NCBI GenBank assembly: GCA_958448555.1
Contig: CAUDEL010000021.1
Location: 1-46,214 of the forward strand
Source: Limiplasma sp958448555
GTDB taxonomy: Bacteria > Bacillota > Clostridia > Christensenellales > Aristaeellaceae
Length of the DNA stretch: 46,214 nt
Direction of reading: 5' to 3'
Numbering within the stretch: the first letter of the stretch is position 1; each line of letters begins with the position of its first letter. Positions 23,027 to 31,386 of the stretch are shown one piece after another. The notes below the pieces were generated by a model. The model did no database searches, was not told the DNA's origin, and saw only the letters and a program-made list of their open reading frames with translations. Made by a program: the position numbers and the translations under genes.

Positions 23027-23448
23027 TGAAGGTTCAGGCTGCCGAAGCCATCGCTCTGTCCCCGGAGGTAAAGGCGGCGCTGGGACAAATGGGTGAGATC
23101 ATGCGCAGCATGGCCGATATGCTGCGTGCAACCAACGAGCGTATGGCATCGCTTGAACGGGAGGTCCGGCTTATGACCAAGGTGACGCCAGCGCAGGCCA
23201 ACGCCATCAATGAAGCCATCCGGCAAAGGGCTGTGGAGCTATGCGGGGAGTATCGGGCGAAGGGATGCGAGAAAGCCGCAGCGAACGCGATCCGGCGGGC
23301 CGTTCGCCTGACCACCGGCGTCAACAGCATCCGGGAATTGCCACGATGCGAATATGCTGTGGCAATGGAACAGGTAAAGATGTGGGATGACTTCAAGACC
23401 ATGAGAGCACTTAGAAGCAAGGCTGACAAGGAGGCGCGGCATGAATAA
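23008..23448 (+). CDS. ORF6C domain phage protein
   Basis: A 146-residue protein. The N-terminal half is a coiled coil (MGEIMRSMADMLRATNERMASLEREVRLM) and the C-terminal half matches the ORF6C domain often fused to phage antirepressors (INEAIRQRAVELC...AANAIRRAVRLTTGVNSIRELPRCEYAVAMEQVKMWDD). Here it stands alone without an N-terminal BRO or AntA domain. It overlaps the DUF3102 gene by 19 nt and the SSB gene by 8 nt. Confidence 0.8.
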   Translation: MEKGKLMKVQAAEAIALSPEVKAALGQMGEIMRSMADMLRATNERMASLEREVRLMTKVTPAQANAINEAIRQRAVELCGEYRAKGCEKAAANAIRRAVRLTTGVNSIRELPRCEYAVAMEQVKMWDDFKTMRALRSKADKEARHE

Positions 23449-23788
23449 GCTCATCATAATCGGAAACCTGACCCGCGACCCGGAGCTACGCACGACACAG
23501 GATGGAACGTCTGTGTGCAATTTTACGGTTGCCGTAAACCGAAAGGTGCGGACAGACGGCCATCCGGAAGCGGATTACTTTCGTGTGGCGGCCTGGCGCA
23601 CACTGGGCGAGAACTGCGTAAAATACCTGTCCAAGGGAAAAAAGGTGTGCGTTACCGGTGCAATATCGGCGCGGGGGTATACGGGTGGCGACGGAAGTAC
23701 CCATGCATCGCTTGATCTTTTGGCCGATGAAGTGGAATTCCTGACGCCCAGAAGCACCGACCCCGGCACAGGGAGGGATGCGGGATGA
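23441..23788 (+). CDS. ssb: Single-stranded DNA-binding protein
   Basis: A 115-residue OB-fold SSB (MNKLIIIGNLTRDPELR, VCNFTVAVNR, DYFRVAAWRTLGENCVKYLSKGKKVCVTG). It coats ssDNA during phage replication. The protein stops soon after the OB-fold with a Gly/Arg tail and lacks the acidic DDxIPF tip by which most SSBs recruit partners. AAGGAGG lies upstream of the ATG; the gene overlaps the next by 4 nt (ATGA). Confidence 0.93.
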   Translation: MNKLIIIGNLTRDPELRTTQDGTSVCNFTVAVNRKVRTDGHPEADYFRVAAWRTLGENCVKYLSKGKKVCVTGAISARGYTGGDGSTHASLDLLADEVEFLTPRSTDPGTGRDAG

Positions 23789-24261
23789 ACGCCATGGAAA
23801 TCCTGAACAGATGCCGTAGCGCAGCCGGTGAGATCGAACGGCTGGACCAGCGTATTGCGCGTTACAGAGCATGCGCGACAGACAGCTCGGCGCGCATTGG
23901 CCGTGTAGGATGCGCGCCGGGAACGGCATGCGATCCTGTTTCGCAATTCGCCGTAGAGATAGCGGATTGCAGGAAGCAGCGCGATCAGCGGCAACGCGAG
24001 TATATGGCTGAAAATTACTGTGCCTGCAAGCTGCTGGACAAGCTGCCGGAAACGGAGTGCGCCATCTTGTACCGATACTATCTGGCAAGAAAGACCGTAG
24101 GTGAAATCGCCTGTTCGCTGCACTTCACGGTCAACTATGTTAAGCGAAAGAAGGCGGAAGCCGTAGCAAGGCTTGAAGAAATCGATATAGCCTCGGTTTA
24201 TGAACATTTGCCGGACTGGTATATCGATCAGATCAAGCAGGACGGAGTGCGAAAATCATGA
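23785..24261 (+). CDS. Sigma-70-like/ArpU-like phage late regulator
   Basis: A 158-residue helical protein with a C-terminal region-4-like HTH (ILYRYYLARKTVGEIACSLHFTVNYVKRKKAEAVARLEEI, about residues 93-132). This combination and its place, last early gene before packaging genes, match the ArpU/RinA/DUF1492-type late activators of Firmicutes phages. It probably binds the iteron array that begins at its own stop codon to switch on late genes. It is coupled to SSB by an ATGA overlap. Confidence 0.78.
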   Translation: MNAMEILNRCRSAAGEIERLDQRIARYRACATDSSARIGRVGCAPGTACDPVSQFAVEIADCRKQRDQRQREYMAENYCACKLLDKLPETECAILYRYYLARKTVGEIACSLHFTVNYVKRKKAEAVARLEEIDIASVYEHLPDWYIDQIKQDGVRKS

Positions 24262-24346
24262 GGATACCTTTAGGATACCCTCAGGAAACCCAAAAGGATA
24301 CCCATAGGATACCATAAGGATACCCTGAGGATACCTTGCGGAAACC
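24261..24346. repeat. Eight iterons of AGGATACC at 11-bp period
   Basis: Copies start at 24261, 24272, 24283, 24295, 24306, 24317, 24328 and 24339: six exact AGGATACC, one AGGAAACC and one CGGAAACC, all in the same orientation. Spacing is 11 bp with a single 12-bp step, so all copies face one side of the helix. A TTGACG at 24348-24353 directly follows and could be a -35, though no well-spaced -10 is evident. The likely role is as binding sites of the late regulator; an origin is the alternative. Confidence 0.9.
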
Positions 24347-24384
24347 ATTGACGTTGTGTTATGGTTATGCTGGCCGAAGGGATA

Positions 24385-24420
24385 AGGAACGATGCGGGTT
24401 ATGGAGCCTGCATCGTTCCT
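24385..24420. repeat. 11-bp perfect inverted repeat upstream of the packaging genes
   Basis: AGGAACGATGC (24385-24395) and its reverse complement (24410-24420) flank a 14-nt loop, followed by CTTTGGTTTC. It could be an attenuator/terminator between early and late genes or part of the packaging-site region. Confidence 0.75.
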
Positions 24421-24430
24421 CTTTGGTTTC

Positions 24431-24454
24431 AAAAGCGTCTGCGCAGACGCTTTT
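24431..24454. repeat. 24-bp perfect palindrome, candidate cos site or bidirectional terminator
   Basis: Twelve bases (AAAAGCGTCTGC) are followed directly by their reverse complement. As RNA this makes a 10-bp stem with a GCGC loop flanked by A4 and T4, which suits a short bidirectional terminator. As DNA, a two-fold symmetric site just before the HNH and terminase genes also suits a cos or terminase-binding site. The stretch 24347-24520 otherwise contains no gene I can support. Confidence 0.7.
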
Positions 24455-24520
24455 CAAGAACGGTATGGCGGCCTTGCCTGGATGGCATGGCCGCCGCCGC
24501 ATATCCGGGTGGAACAAAAT

Positions 24521-24838
24521 ATGCAAAGAAAACAAGCCGATCCGTTTTATTTATCGAAGGCATGGCGGACCGTGCGCGCCGAAGCCCTGCGCCGGGACCA
24601 TGGCATGTGCGTGCGCTGCATGGAACGATTTATGAACGGCGGTGAAAAGCCCAGACTTGCCGTGATCGTTCACCACAAAAAATCCCGAAAGGAATATCCA
24701 GAGCTTGAGCTTGATCTTGACAACCTGGAAAGCCTGTGTGACATCTGCCATAATCGCGAGCATCCTGAAAAGGGAAAGAAAAAGCCCGAAACAGGTTTAC
24801 CGGATATCTGCAAAGGCATACGAATCATCGACATTTGA
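24521..24838 (+). CDS. Phage HNH endonuclease
   Basis: A 105-residue HNH nuclease: WRTVRAEALRRDHGMCVRC, then VIVHHKKSRKEYPELELDLDNLESLCDICHNREH, with zinc cysteine pairs (CxxC twice) and the His-His/Asn/His catalytic core. HNH proteins next to the terminase are needed for DNA cleavage at cos sites in HK97-like phages. The ATG at 24521 gives the usual compact length; longer in-frame starts would translate through the palindromic region. Confidence 0.9.
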   Translation: MQRKQADPFYLSKAWRTVRAEALRRDHGMCVRCMERFMNGGEKPRLAVIVHHKKSRKEYPELELDLDNLESLCDICHNREHPEKGKKKPETGLPDICKGIRIIDI

Positions 24839-24850
24839 AAGGGTGAGAGC

Positions 24851-25219
24851 ATGAACGCACAGCTGCGCGAAAAACATTTTGAGAACCTCAGGGACCCCTG
24901 CGCCATGGAAATGTACGATGGGCTGTGCAGCGACTACGAACGCCTGTATGGAGCGATCCCTGCCAGCGCCCAGACGATCATTTGCGACATCGCCGTTATG
25001 GAACAAAGCAAACGCGCTTATTATGAAAATATCAACAAATGTGGCGTGATGGAGGAATTTCGCAACGGTCGCCAGCATTTCTGGCGCGAAAACAAGGCTG
25101 TGCAGGCCGCTCGCGCCCTGGCCGAACAGCAGCGCAAGCACATGAACGAACTGAAACTGACACCTTCCAGCCAGCGTGTCACGCCTGATACCGCTGACGA
25201 TGAATTTAACAGCTTCTGA
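24851..25219 (+). CDS. terS: Terminase small subunit (P27-like)
   Basis: A 122-residue protein matching the P27 small terminase group: IPASAQTIICDIAVMEQSKRAYYENINKCGV followed by NGRQHFWRENKAVQAARALAEQQRKHMNELKLTPSS. It recognises phage DNA for packaging together with TerL. AAAGGGTGAG precedes the ATG; its end overlaps the TerL gene. Confidence 0.87.
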   Translation: MNAQLREKHFENLRDPCAMEMYDGLCSDYERLYGAIPASAQTIICDIAVMEQSKRAYYENINKCGVMEEFRNGRQHFWRENKAVQAARALAEQQRKHMNELKLTPSSQRVTPDTADDEFNSF

Positions 25220-26918
25220 AAACAAGACTGCCGCCCGCGTCCATCAGTATGCGCGCGACGTGGTTGACGGAACCATCCCCATGGGTGAAAAGGTGCGGCT
25301 TGCATGCCAGCGCCATTTTGACGATCTGGAAAAGAGCCGTTCGCCGGATTATCCCTGGCGCTTCGACGAAGCAAAAGCTGCGCGCCCCATAGAGTTTATG
25401 GAGCGTTTTTTATCGCCTACAAAGGGCGAGTACGGAAAAATGCGGCTGCTGGGCTGGCAGTGCTTCGTAGAAGGAAGCCTGTACGGCTGGGTGGACAAAC
25501 GAACCGGCCTGCGCCGTTTCCGCGAAGGACTTATCGTTGTGGGGCGCGGAAACGGAAAATCCACCATGGTGGCAGGAAACGCGACCTATGGAGCCAGCAA
25601 GGATGGGGAACGCGGAGCGGACATCTATCTGCTCGCCAACTCAAAGGAACAGGCGGGCATCGTCTACGAGGAGTGTCAGGCGCAGATTCGCGCAAGCCCC
25701 AAGCTGTCACCGCACTTCCGTGTGCTGCGTGACGGCATTCATTACGACGCGACAGGCGGCAGAATCCAGCACCGTGCGAGCGACAGCCGAAAGCTGGACG
25801 GTTTGAACCCGCATCTTGCTATCTTTGATGAGCTACATGGCTTTCATGGCTTCAAGCTGATAAATGTCATCAAGCGCGCCATGAAGAAACGCCGACAGCC
25901 GCTTGCTTTGTACATCACCACGATGGGCACGGTGCTGGACGGGCCGCTTATGCATTATTACAACCTGTTCACTGACGCCATGCGCGGGCAGCTCCGGCAG
26001 GAGATCAGCGACCGGCTTTTCGCGTTTATCTGCGAGCTGGATCAGGAGGATGATATTGAGAACACAAGCACATGGATTAAAGCCAATCCGAGCCTTGGTG
26101 CGCTGCTAAGGATGGAGGACCTGGTGAGTGATTGGGAACGTTCCAAGCTGGTGCCACAGGAACGAAGCGACTTTATCAACAAGCAACTCAACATTTTCAC
26201 CAACAGCGGCGAAGCCGTATTTGTAGATTATGACGTGATTGAGCGCAACCGGGACATGATCGACATCAGCAGTTTGGAAGGCCGCGACTGTTATGGCGGA
26301 TTTGACCTTTCCAACACGGAGGACCATACGGCAGCCGTGCTGGAATTTGAACTGGACGATGGGCGCATATTCGTGCTGCCTCATACATGGGTGCCGGAAC
26401 GAAAAGTACAGCTGGACAATGAAAAGCTGCCCTACTATGAATATGCCATGCAGGGCCTGCTAAGCATCGTGCCGGGAGAATACATCGAAAAAGAGCTGGT
26501 ATTTGACTGGTTTAAGCGAATGGGTGAAAGGTATAACATCGTAACCATCGGTTACGACGTGGCCCAGGCGACCACGCTTGTGCGAATGCTTAAGGAACAC
26601 GGCTTTGCCTGCGAGGTGGTAAGGCAGGGAGCCATTACATGCAACGCGCCCATGAAGGATATTCGAGAAAGGCTGCTGGACGGAAAGATCGTGATGAACC
26701 GGAACCCACTGTTCTGCTGGTATCTTGGGAACGTCCGGCTGCGCCGAAACTTTTACGATCAGGAGAAGGAAAACTGGTATCCGACCAAACGCGACAGGTA
26801 CCGAAAGATCGACGGATTTATGGCGTTTCTCAATGCGCACGTCGAGTACCTTCGCATCAATCCGCTGGACAATACCGACCGGGATGTGCAAGTGACCGTG
26901 TACAGCCTGTATGACTAG
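25200..26918 (+). CDS. terL: Terminase large subunit
   Basis: A 572-residue packaging motor/nuclease. The ATPase domain has Walker A VVGRGNGKST (about residues 113-122) and Walker B HLAIFDELHGF (Asp210, Glu211), and the C-terminal RNase H-like nuclease shows GGFDLSNTEDHTA and TIGYDVAQ with acidic residues. It powers DNA entry into the prohead and cuts the concatemer. The start is uncertain: ATG at 25200 or GTG at 25176, neither with a clear ribosome-binding site, so it is presumably coupled to the overlapping TerS gene. Confidence 0.93.
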   Translation: MNLTASENKTAARVHQYARDVVDGTIPMGEKVRLACQRHFDDLEKSRSPDYPWRFDEAKAARPIEFMERFLSPTKGEYGKMRLLGWQCFVEGSLYGWVDKRTGLRRFREGLIVVGRGNGKSTMVAGNATYGASKDGERGADIYLLANSKEQAGIVYEECQAQIRASPKLSPHFRVLRDGIHYDATGGRIQHRASDSRKLDGLNPHLAIFDELHGFHGFKLINVIKRAMKKRRQPLALYITTMGTVLDGPLMHYYNLFTDAMRGQLRQEISDRLFAFICELDQEDDIENTSTWIKANPSLGALLRMEDLVSDWERSKLVPQERSDFINKQLNIFTNSGEAVFVDYDVIERNRDMIDISSLEGRDCYGGFDLSNTEDHTAAVLEFELDDGRIFVLPHTWVPERKVQLDNEKLPYYEYAMQGLLSIVPGEYIEKELVFDWFKRMGERYNIVTIGYDVAQATTLVRMLKEHGFACEVVRQGAITCNAPMKDIRERLLDGKIVMNRNPLFCWYLGNVRLRRNFYDQEKENWYPTKRDRYRKIDGFMAFLNAHVEYLRINPLDNTDRDVQVTVYSLYD

Positions 26919-26933
26919 GAGGGAAGCGTCTGA

Positions 26934-28106
26934 ATGTGGCCTTTCAAAAACGCCCGTGACAAGCCTGCTGCCAACAGCCCGGATTATGGCAAGATGCGAA
27001 ACGTGAACCGCACGCGCGCCGACTGGACGATGGCCAACAGTGAGGCCATCTATGCGGCTGTGAGCCGGATCAGCAACACCGTCGCCATGATCCCCATGCA
27101 TTTGTACAAGGGAATGGAGATCGTCAGGGATGATCCCCGCGAAATCCAGGTGGCCTACACGCCCAACGCCACCATGAATCCGTTCACCTTTCGGCAGACG
27201 ATGGAAGCGTTCCGGAATGTGGAGGGAAGCGCCTATGCGCTGCTGGTGCCAACCGAGGATGGCTTGGGCGTATCCAGCATGGATGTGCTGGACGCCGCGA
27301 GAGTAACGCCAATGCGCGATCAGCAGACGCGGGAAATCTGGTATCGGTTTACACTGGATGATGGCGTACAGGCGATGGTGCATTCCTCAAGCATGATCGC
27401 CCTGCACCATATGAGCGCAAACGGGGAGCGCGCCATTCGGCCTGTAGACGTGCTGGCCGGGACGCTGGACTATGACCGGCAGATCAAGGAATTTTCCCTG
27501 ACCCAGCTTGACGGCGTCAATACCGGCGTTGTGCTGAACATACCGGGGACAGGACTTAGCGACCAGAAGAAAGAAGCGGCGATCAACAAATTTCTGGAAG
27601 CATACCGAAAAAGCGGCGGCAGGCTGGTGGTTCTGGAGGGCGGCATAACGGCAACCGCGCTGACCGGCAGCCCGGTCGACCCGCGCGTGCTGGATGTGGA
27701 GCGGATCAGCAAGAACCGGGTGGCGACGGTCTACAATATTCCGCCGCACATGCTGGGCGATTACACCGACACAAGCTACTCGACAGCCGAGCAGAGCAAA
27801 AGGGAGTTTATTGATCTGACCATAATGCCCGTCATCGCGCAGTGGGAAGCCGAGTTTAACCTGAAAAGGCTGACCCTGGGAGAGCGGAGGCAGGGCTATG
27901 CGTTTCGCAGCGATCTGCGTGCTATGATGCGGGCAGATATGCAGACAATGGCGGAAATGTACCAAAAAGCGATACGCGGCGGGTGGATGCGCCCGAACGA
28001 AGTGCGTGAAAGCGAGGGATTTCCGCCCGATCCCTTTGGCGATAAACTGATGGGCAGCCGTGACCTTGTGCCGTTGGAAACGCTTTTGAAAGGGGAGATG
28101 AAATAA
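26934..28106 (+). CDS. Portal protein (HK97 family)
   Basis: A 390-residue phage portal: TMANSEAIYAAVSRISNTVAMIPMHLYKG near the N-terminus, the FRQTMEAFRNVEGSAYA segment, RISKNRVATVYNIPPHMLGDYTDTSYSTAEQSKREFIDLTIMPVIAQWEAEFN core, typical of HK97-type portals. It forms the dodecameric vertex channel. Slightly shorter than many members (about 400-430) but complete. The protease gene starts at the base directly after its stop. Confidence 0.93.
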   Translation: MWPFKNARDKPAANSPDYGKMRNVNRTRADWTMANSEAIYAAVSRISNTVAMIPMHLYKGMEIVRDDPREIQVAYTPNATMNPFTFRQTMEAFRNVEGSAYALLVPTEDGLGVSSMDVLDAARVTPMRDQQTREIWYRFTLDDGVQAMVHSSSMIALHHMSANGERAIRPVDVLAGTLDYDRQIKEFSLTQLDGVNTGVVLNIPGTGLSDQKKEAAINKFLEAYRKSGGRLVVLEGGITATALTGSPVDPRVLDVERISKNRVATVYNIPPHMLGDYTDTSYSTAEQSKREFIDLTIMPVIAQWEAEFNLKRLTLGERRQGYAFRSDLRAMMRADMQTMAEMYQKAIRGGWMRPNEVRESEGFPPDPFGDKLMGSRDLVPLETLLKGEMK

Positions 28107-28916
28107 TTGGCGACGTTTTGGAGCTTCAAAGATGAGGTCGCCCCCGGTGTGGACGAGCTGCGCATCGACGGGGAAATCGTGGATGATGAAGAAGCGTGGC
28201 TGTATGAATGGTTTGAGCTTCCTCATACCAGCCCCAACATGCTGCGCAACGAGCTGAATGCTCGAAAGGGCCGGGCCATCAATGTGTGGATTAACAGCTA
28301 TGGCGGAAGCGTGTTTGCAGCGGCAGGAATTTACAACGCGCTAAAAGAGCATACGGGTGTCGTGACAACGATTGTGGACGGCATCGCCGCCAGCGCCGCA
28401 AGCGTGATTGCCATGGCGGGCGAGCGCGTGGAGATCACTCCGGTTGGCATGCTGATGATCCACGATCCCATCACCAGTCTGGAAGGAGGCAGGGCAAGTC
28501 AATTCAGGCGCACAGCCGACGTGCTGGACAAGGTAAAGGAAACCATCGTGAATGCCTACACGGTGAAAACCGGGCTGGATCGGCAGGAAGTAGCGCGGAT
28601 GATGGAGGAGGAAACCTACATGACGCCGATGGAGGCGGTGCGGCTGGGGTTTGCTGATACGATCCGCAATGTCAACGCCGAAAAACAAGGCGCCGTTAAT
28701 GGACTGTACAGCCGGAAAAAGGGCGCTGCCGTGTATGACGAACGCTTGAAAGACGCGATTGCAGCCGCGTGCCTCAAGCTGGAAGAAGCAAGTTTTTCCG
28801 CAAACGACGCTTCTCATGCGAGACATGAGGATACCCAAGGAGCCGACGCTTTGCTGAAGGAGGCGCGCGAGCGTCTTGCCCTGCGCGGACGGCTTGGAAA
28901 CAGACAAACTTTTTGA
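28107..28916 (+). CDS. Head maturation protease, ClpP-like (S14)
   Basis: A 269-residue ClpP-fold prohead protease. The oxyanion strand GGSVF (about 66-70), nucleophile GIAASAAS (Ser96) and catalytic His119 (MLMIHDP) are all present; the C-terminal about 70 residues are extra. It trims the capsid protein N-terminal delta domain. A TTG start at 28107 abuts the portal stop, with GGGGAG 11-12 nt upstream. Confidence 0.92.
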   Translation: MATFWSFKDEVAPGVDELRIDGEIVDDEEAWLYEWFELPHTSPNMLRNELNARKGRAINVWINSYGGSVFAAAGIYNALKEHTGVVTTIVDGIAASAASVIAMAGERVEITPVGMLMIHDPITSLEGGRASQFRRTADVLDKVKETIVNAYTVKTGLDRQEVARMMEEETYMTPMEAVRLGFADTIRNVNAEKQGAVNGLYSRKKGAAVYDERLKDAIAAACLKLEEASFSANDASHARHEDTQGADALLKEARERLALRGRLGNRQTF

Positions 28917-28936
28917 TGTGAATGGAGGAAACGAGG

Positions 28937-30298
28937 ATGGCAACGATTCTGGAAACCAAACAGGCGCTTTCGGATGTTCGCAATGAATTGCGCAAGGAAC
29001 AGCAGCGCGGCGTTGAGCTGGCCAGAAATCCCGACGCTACTCTGGAGGAGGTCACGGCGCAGAGCGCGCTGCTTGATACGTTGCAGGCGCGGGAGGCGCT
29101 GCTGATGCGCGACCTTGAGCGTCAGGAGAGTGAGGGGCGTAACCGGGCAGAAAACGGCATGCAAGACCGCAAGCCTGGCAGCTCCTTTGGTTGCATGGGC
29201 GAATTTCTGAAATCCGTGCGCGATGCGTGCACGCCCGGCACTTCGGCAGATCGTCGGCTGTTCCGCGTGGCGGATACCGCCACGGGAGCCAATGAGGGGA
29301 CCGGTGCGGATGGCGGATACCTGGTGCCGCCTGAATATGCGGATGGCATCATCGATCTGGTACGCGGAGAAAGCGTGTTGTATCCCCAGGCGCGCAAGGT
29401 ACCTATCTCCGGCAACCGGCTCATCGAAATGTACCTGGCGGAAAGCAGCCGCAAAGATCCCAGCAGCGGCAGCCGCCATGGCGGCGTGCTGGCCTACTGG
29501 AAGGGCGAGGCCGATCAGTATGACGCAGTTAAGGCACAGTTTGGCGAACGCACCACGAACCTCCAGAAGCTGACCGCCTATTGTCCGGTGACCGAGGAGC
29601 TGCTGGAGGACTACCCGGCGATGGAAGCTACCATCAACGACCTGGTGGGACGCGAATTTGCCTTCAAGGCAGACGACGCGATGCTCAACGGCACGGGCAA
29701 CCTGATGCCCCTTGGCATTCTTGCGACCAATTCCGGCACGCCTGCGCAGAACAACGGCGCGCTGGTGACCATCGACAAGGAAAGCGGTCAGGCGGCCAAA
29801 ACGCTGATGTTTGAGAACATCATTAAAATGTACAATGCGCTTATCGCTCAAAACCGCAGCAACGCCGCCTGGTACATCAATCAGGATCTGGAAATTCTTT
29901 TGATGCAGCTAACGATGCCGACCGGCAGCATCAAGAGCACCGGCGACAGCGCGGTGGAAAAAATCGTGGGACAGAGCGGCGCGCCGGTCTATCTGCCCGC
30001 CGGTGCCTATGGCAACGCCGAAGCGCGGCTTTTCAATCTGCCCGTGCGGCCCATCGAGCAGTGCGGAGCGCTGGGCGAGAAGGGCGACATTGTGCTGATG
30101 GATGCCAGCCAGTATCTGTGGATCGAGCGGACGGGCATCACGAGGCAGAGCAGCATGCATGTGCGCTTTGACTATGATGAGACGGTATTCAAGTTTACCT
30201 GGCGCGCCGGTGGGCGTCCCGACTGGATGAACAAGATCGAGGCATACAAGGGCACTACGGCCAGGAGCCCCTATGTTTGCCTTGCCCAGCGCGCTTAA
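28937..30298 (+). CDS. Major capsid protein (HK97 fold)
   Basis: A 453-residue HK97-type capsid protein. Residues about 1-70 are a charged coiled-coil delta domain (scaffold-like, presumably removed by the protease); the mature part follows with GADGGYLVPPEYADGIIDLVR, the E-loop region, VTEELLEDYPAMEATINDLVGREFAFKADDAMLNG and a late FTWRAGGRPDWMN. I chose the ATG at 28937 after GGAGGAAACGAGG rather than the ATG at 28922 within that site. Its stop codon lies in the loop of a strong hairpin. Confidence 0.94.
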   Translation: MATILETKQALSDVRNELRKEQQRGVELARNPDATLEEVTAQSALLDTLQAREALLMRDLERQESEGRNRAENGMQDRKPGSSFGCMGEFLKSVRDACTPGTSADRRLFRVADTATGANEGTGADGGYLVPPEYADGIIDLVRGESVLYPQARKVPISGNRLIEMYLAESSRKDPSSGSRHGGVLAYWKGEADQYDAVKAQFGERTTNLQKLTAYCPVTEELLEDYPAMEATINDLVGREFAFKADDAMLNGTGNLMPLGILATNSGTPAQNNGALVTIDKESGQAAKTLMFENIIKMYNALIAQNRSNAAWYINQDLEILLMQLTMPTGSIKSTGDSAVEKIVGQSGAPVYLPAGAYGNAEARLFNLPVRPIEQCGALGEKGDIVLMDASQYLWIERTGITRQSSMHVRFDYDETVFKFTWRAGGRPDWMNKIEAYKGTTARSPYVCLAQRA

Positions 30299-30310
30299 AC
30301 GCGCGCTGGG
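30285..30310 (+). other. Hairpin spanning the capsid gene stop codon
   Basis: A perfect 10-bp GC-rich stem (30285-30294 with 30301-30310) encloses a 6-nt loop containing the TAA stop. No T-run follows, so it is more likely an RNA-stabilising or processing element, or a weak attenuator lowering expression of downstream genes relative to capsid. Confidence 0.7.
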
Positions 30311-30372
30311 GCGGGCTGTGCGCCGCTCCCGCAATGCCGCAGGCGTGCGCGTGACGGAGAGGAGGAAAATGC

Positions 30373-30663
30373 ATGCCGGAGGCGACGGGACCGAACATCA
30401 ATGATTTGAAGCGATATGCGGGCTTGAACCCGGACGGCGATGACCAGACCCTTGCCATTTGCATGGAGGCGGCGAAGGAATGGTTTAAGAACGCCGGCGT
30501 GGAGGGAGACGGGGAGAACAGCGCCTTGTATGCGCTTGGCGTGTACATGCTGGCGGTGCACTATTACGACAATCGCGGCGTGCTGGATTTGAGCAGCGCG
30601 ACCAGGAGCAGCGACAGCCTGCCTTTTGGCGTAATGAGCATCATGCACCAGCTTAGACTGTAG
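30373..30663 (+). CDS. Head-tail connector protein (gp6-like)
   Basis: A 96-residue helical protein matching the phage gp6-like connector group (NDLKRYAGLNPDGDDQTLAICMEAAKEWFKNAGV...LYALGVYMLAVHYYDNRG), located directly after capsid as usual. It forms the ring below the portal. GAGGAGG precedes the ATG. Confidence 0.85.
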   Translation: MPEATGPNINDLKRYAGLNPDGDDQTLAICMEAAKEWFKNAGVEGDGENSALYALGVYMLAVHYYDNRGVLDLSSATRSSDSLPFGVMSIMHQLRL

Positions 30664-30673
30664 GAGGAACGAC

Positions 30674-31033
30674 ATGCATAAACGGTTTAATGCCGGTGAA
30701 ATGCGCACACAGATCATCATCAAGGCGTGCAAGGTACGGAAGGACGCCGACAACTACGCACAGGATGAATATGTGCCTTTGTTTGACCAGGCTGTAAGCT
30801 GCAAGTGGGTGAACGTCCATGGCAAAGAGGTGTATGAGGCGGCACGGCTTGATCTGAAAGAGGCGGCAACGATCACCATGCGTTATACGCCGCTGGTGGA
30901 TGCCAGATGCCGGATTTGGAAAGCAACCGAGGCGGACGATCCAAAAGCCGGATATGATGTGGTGAGCCTGGACGACATTCAGGACCGGCACGAGCTGCTG
31001 GAAATAAAGGTGAAACGGGTGGTGAAAGCATGA
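30674..31033 (+). CDS. Phage head closure protein
   Basis: A 119-residue beta-rich protein of the head-closure (SPP1 gp16-like) family: FNAGEMRTQIIIKACKV, then a central VNVHGKEVYEAA and RYTPLVDARCRIWKA. It joins connector to tail. It is coupled to the next gene by an ATGA overlap. Confidence 0.82.
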   Translation: MHKRFNAGEMRTQIIIKACKVRKDADNYAQDEYVPLFDQAVSCKWVNVHGKEVYEAARLDLKEAATITMRYTPLVDARCRIWKATEADDPKAGYDVVSLDDIQDRHELLEIKVKRVVKA

Positions 31034-31386
31034 GCCTCGAAAGCGACATCGGCGCGCTTGTGGCGTTTAGCGGCTTTCCCTGCGTGGCCAATGAATACAA
31101 CGGCGGCGAGGAAAGCTACTTCGTTTTTACGACTTCGACACAGGGCTTGCTTTTTGCGGATGACAGGCCAGTGGTCGAACGCGAAGCCGTTTCCCTGCAT
31201 TTGCACTGCCCGCACAGTCTCAACACCGTTTCGCTGCGCAAGCAGATCAAGATCAGAGCGGACGGGGCGGGCTTTACATGGCCAACGGAACAAAACTTGA
31301 GCGACAAGGAGGGACAGCACATCCTTTTTGAGTTTGAGCGCGAGGTGGATGTGGATGGCCAGCTTTCGGGTGGATGGACTGGATGA
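31030..31386 (+). CDS. Head-tail joining or tail completion protein
   Basis: A 118-residue protein of alpha/beta character whose position (between head closure and gp10-like genes) fits one of the small head-tail joining factors, such as a DUF3168-like tail-terminator. I do not see a decisive motif; assignment is by synteny. Confidence 0.6.
   Translation: MSLESDIGALVAFSGFPCVANEYNGGEESYFVFTTSTQGLLFADDRPVVEREAVSLHLHCPHSLNTVSLRKQIKIRADGAGFTWPTEQNLSDKEGQHILFEFEREVDVDGQLSGGWTG

Noticed and set aside
24261..24346. CRISPR array
   Set aside because: Repeat unit is 8 bp with 3-4 bp gaps, far too short for CRISPR repeats and spacers.
24336..24635. Open frames through the iteron/palindrome region
   Set aside because: They read through the hairpins and out of frame with the HNH gene, lack ribosome-binding sites and show no conserved motif.
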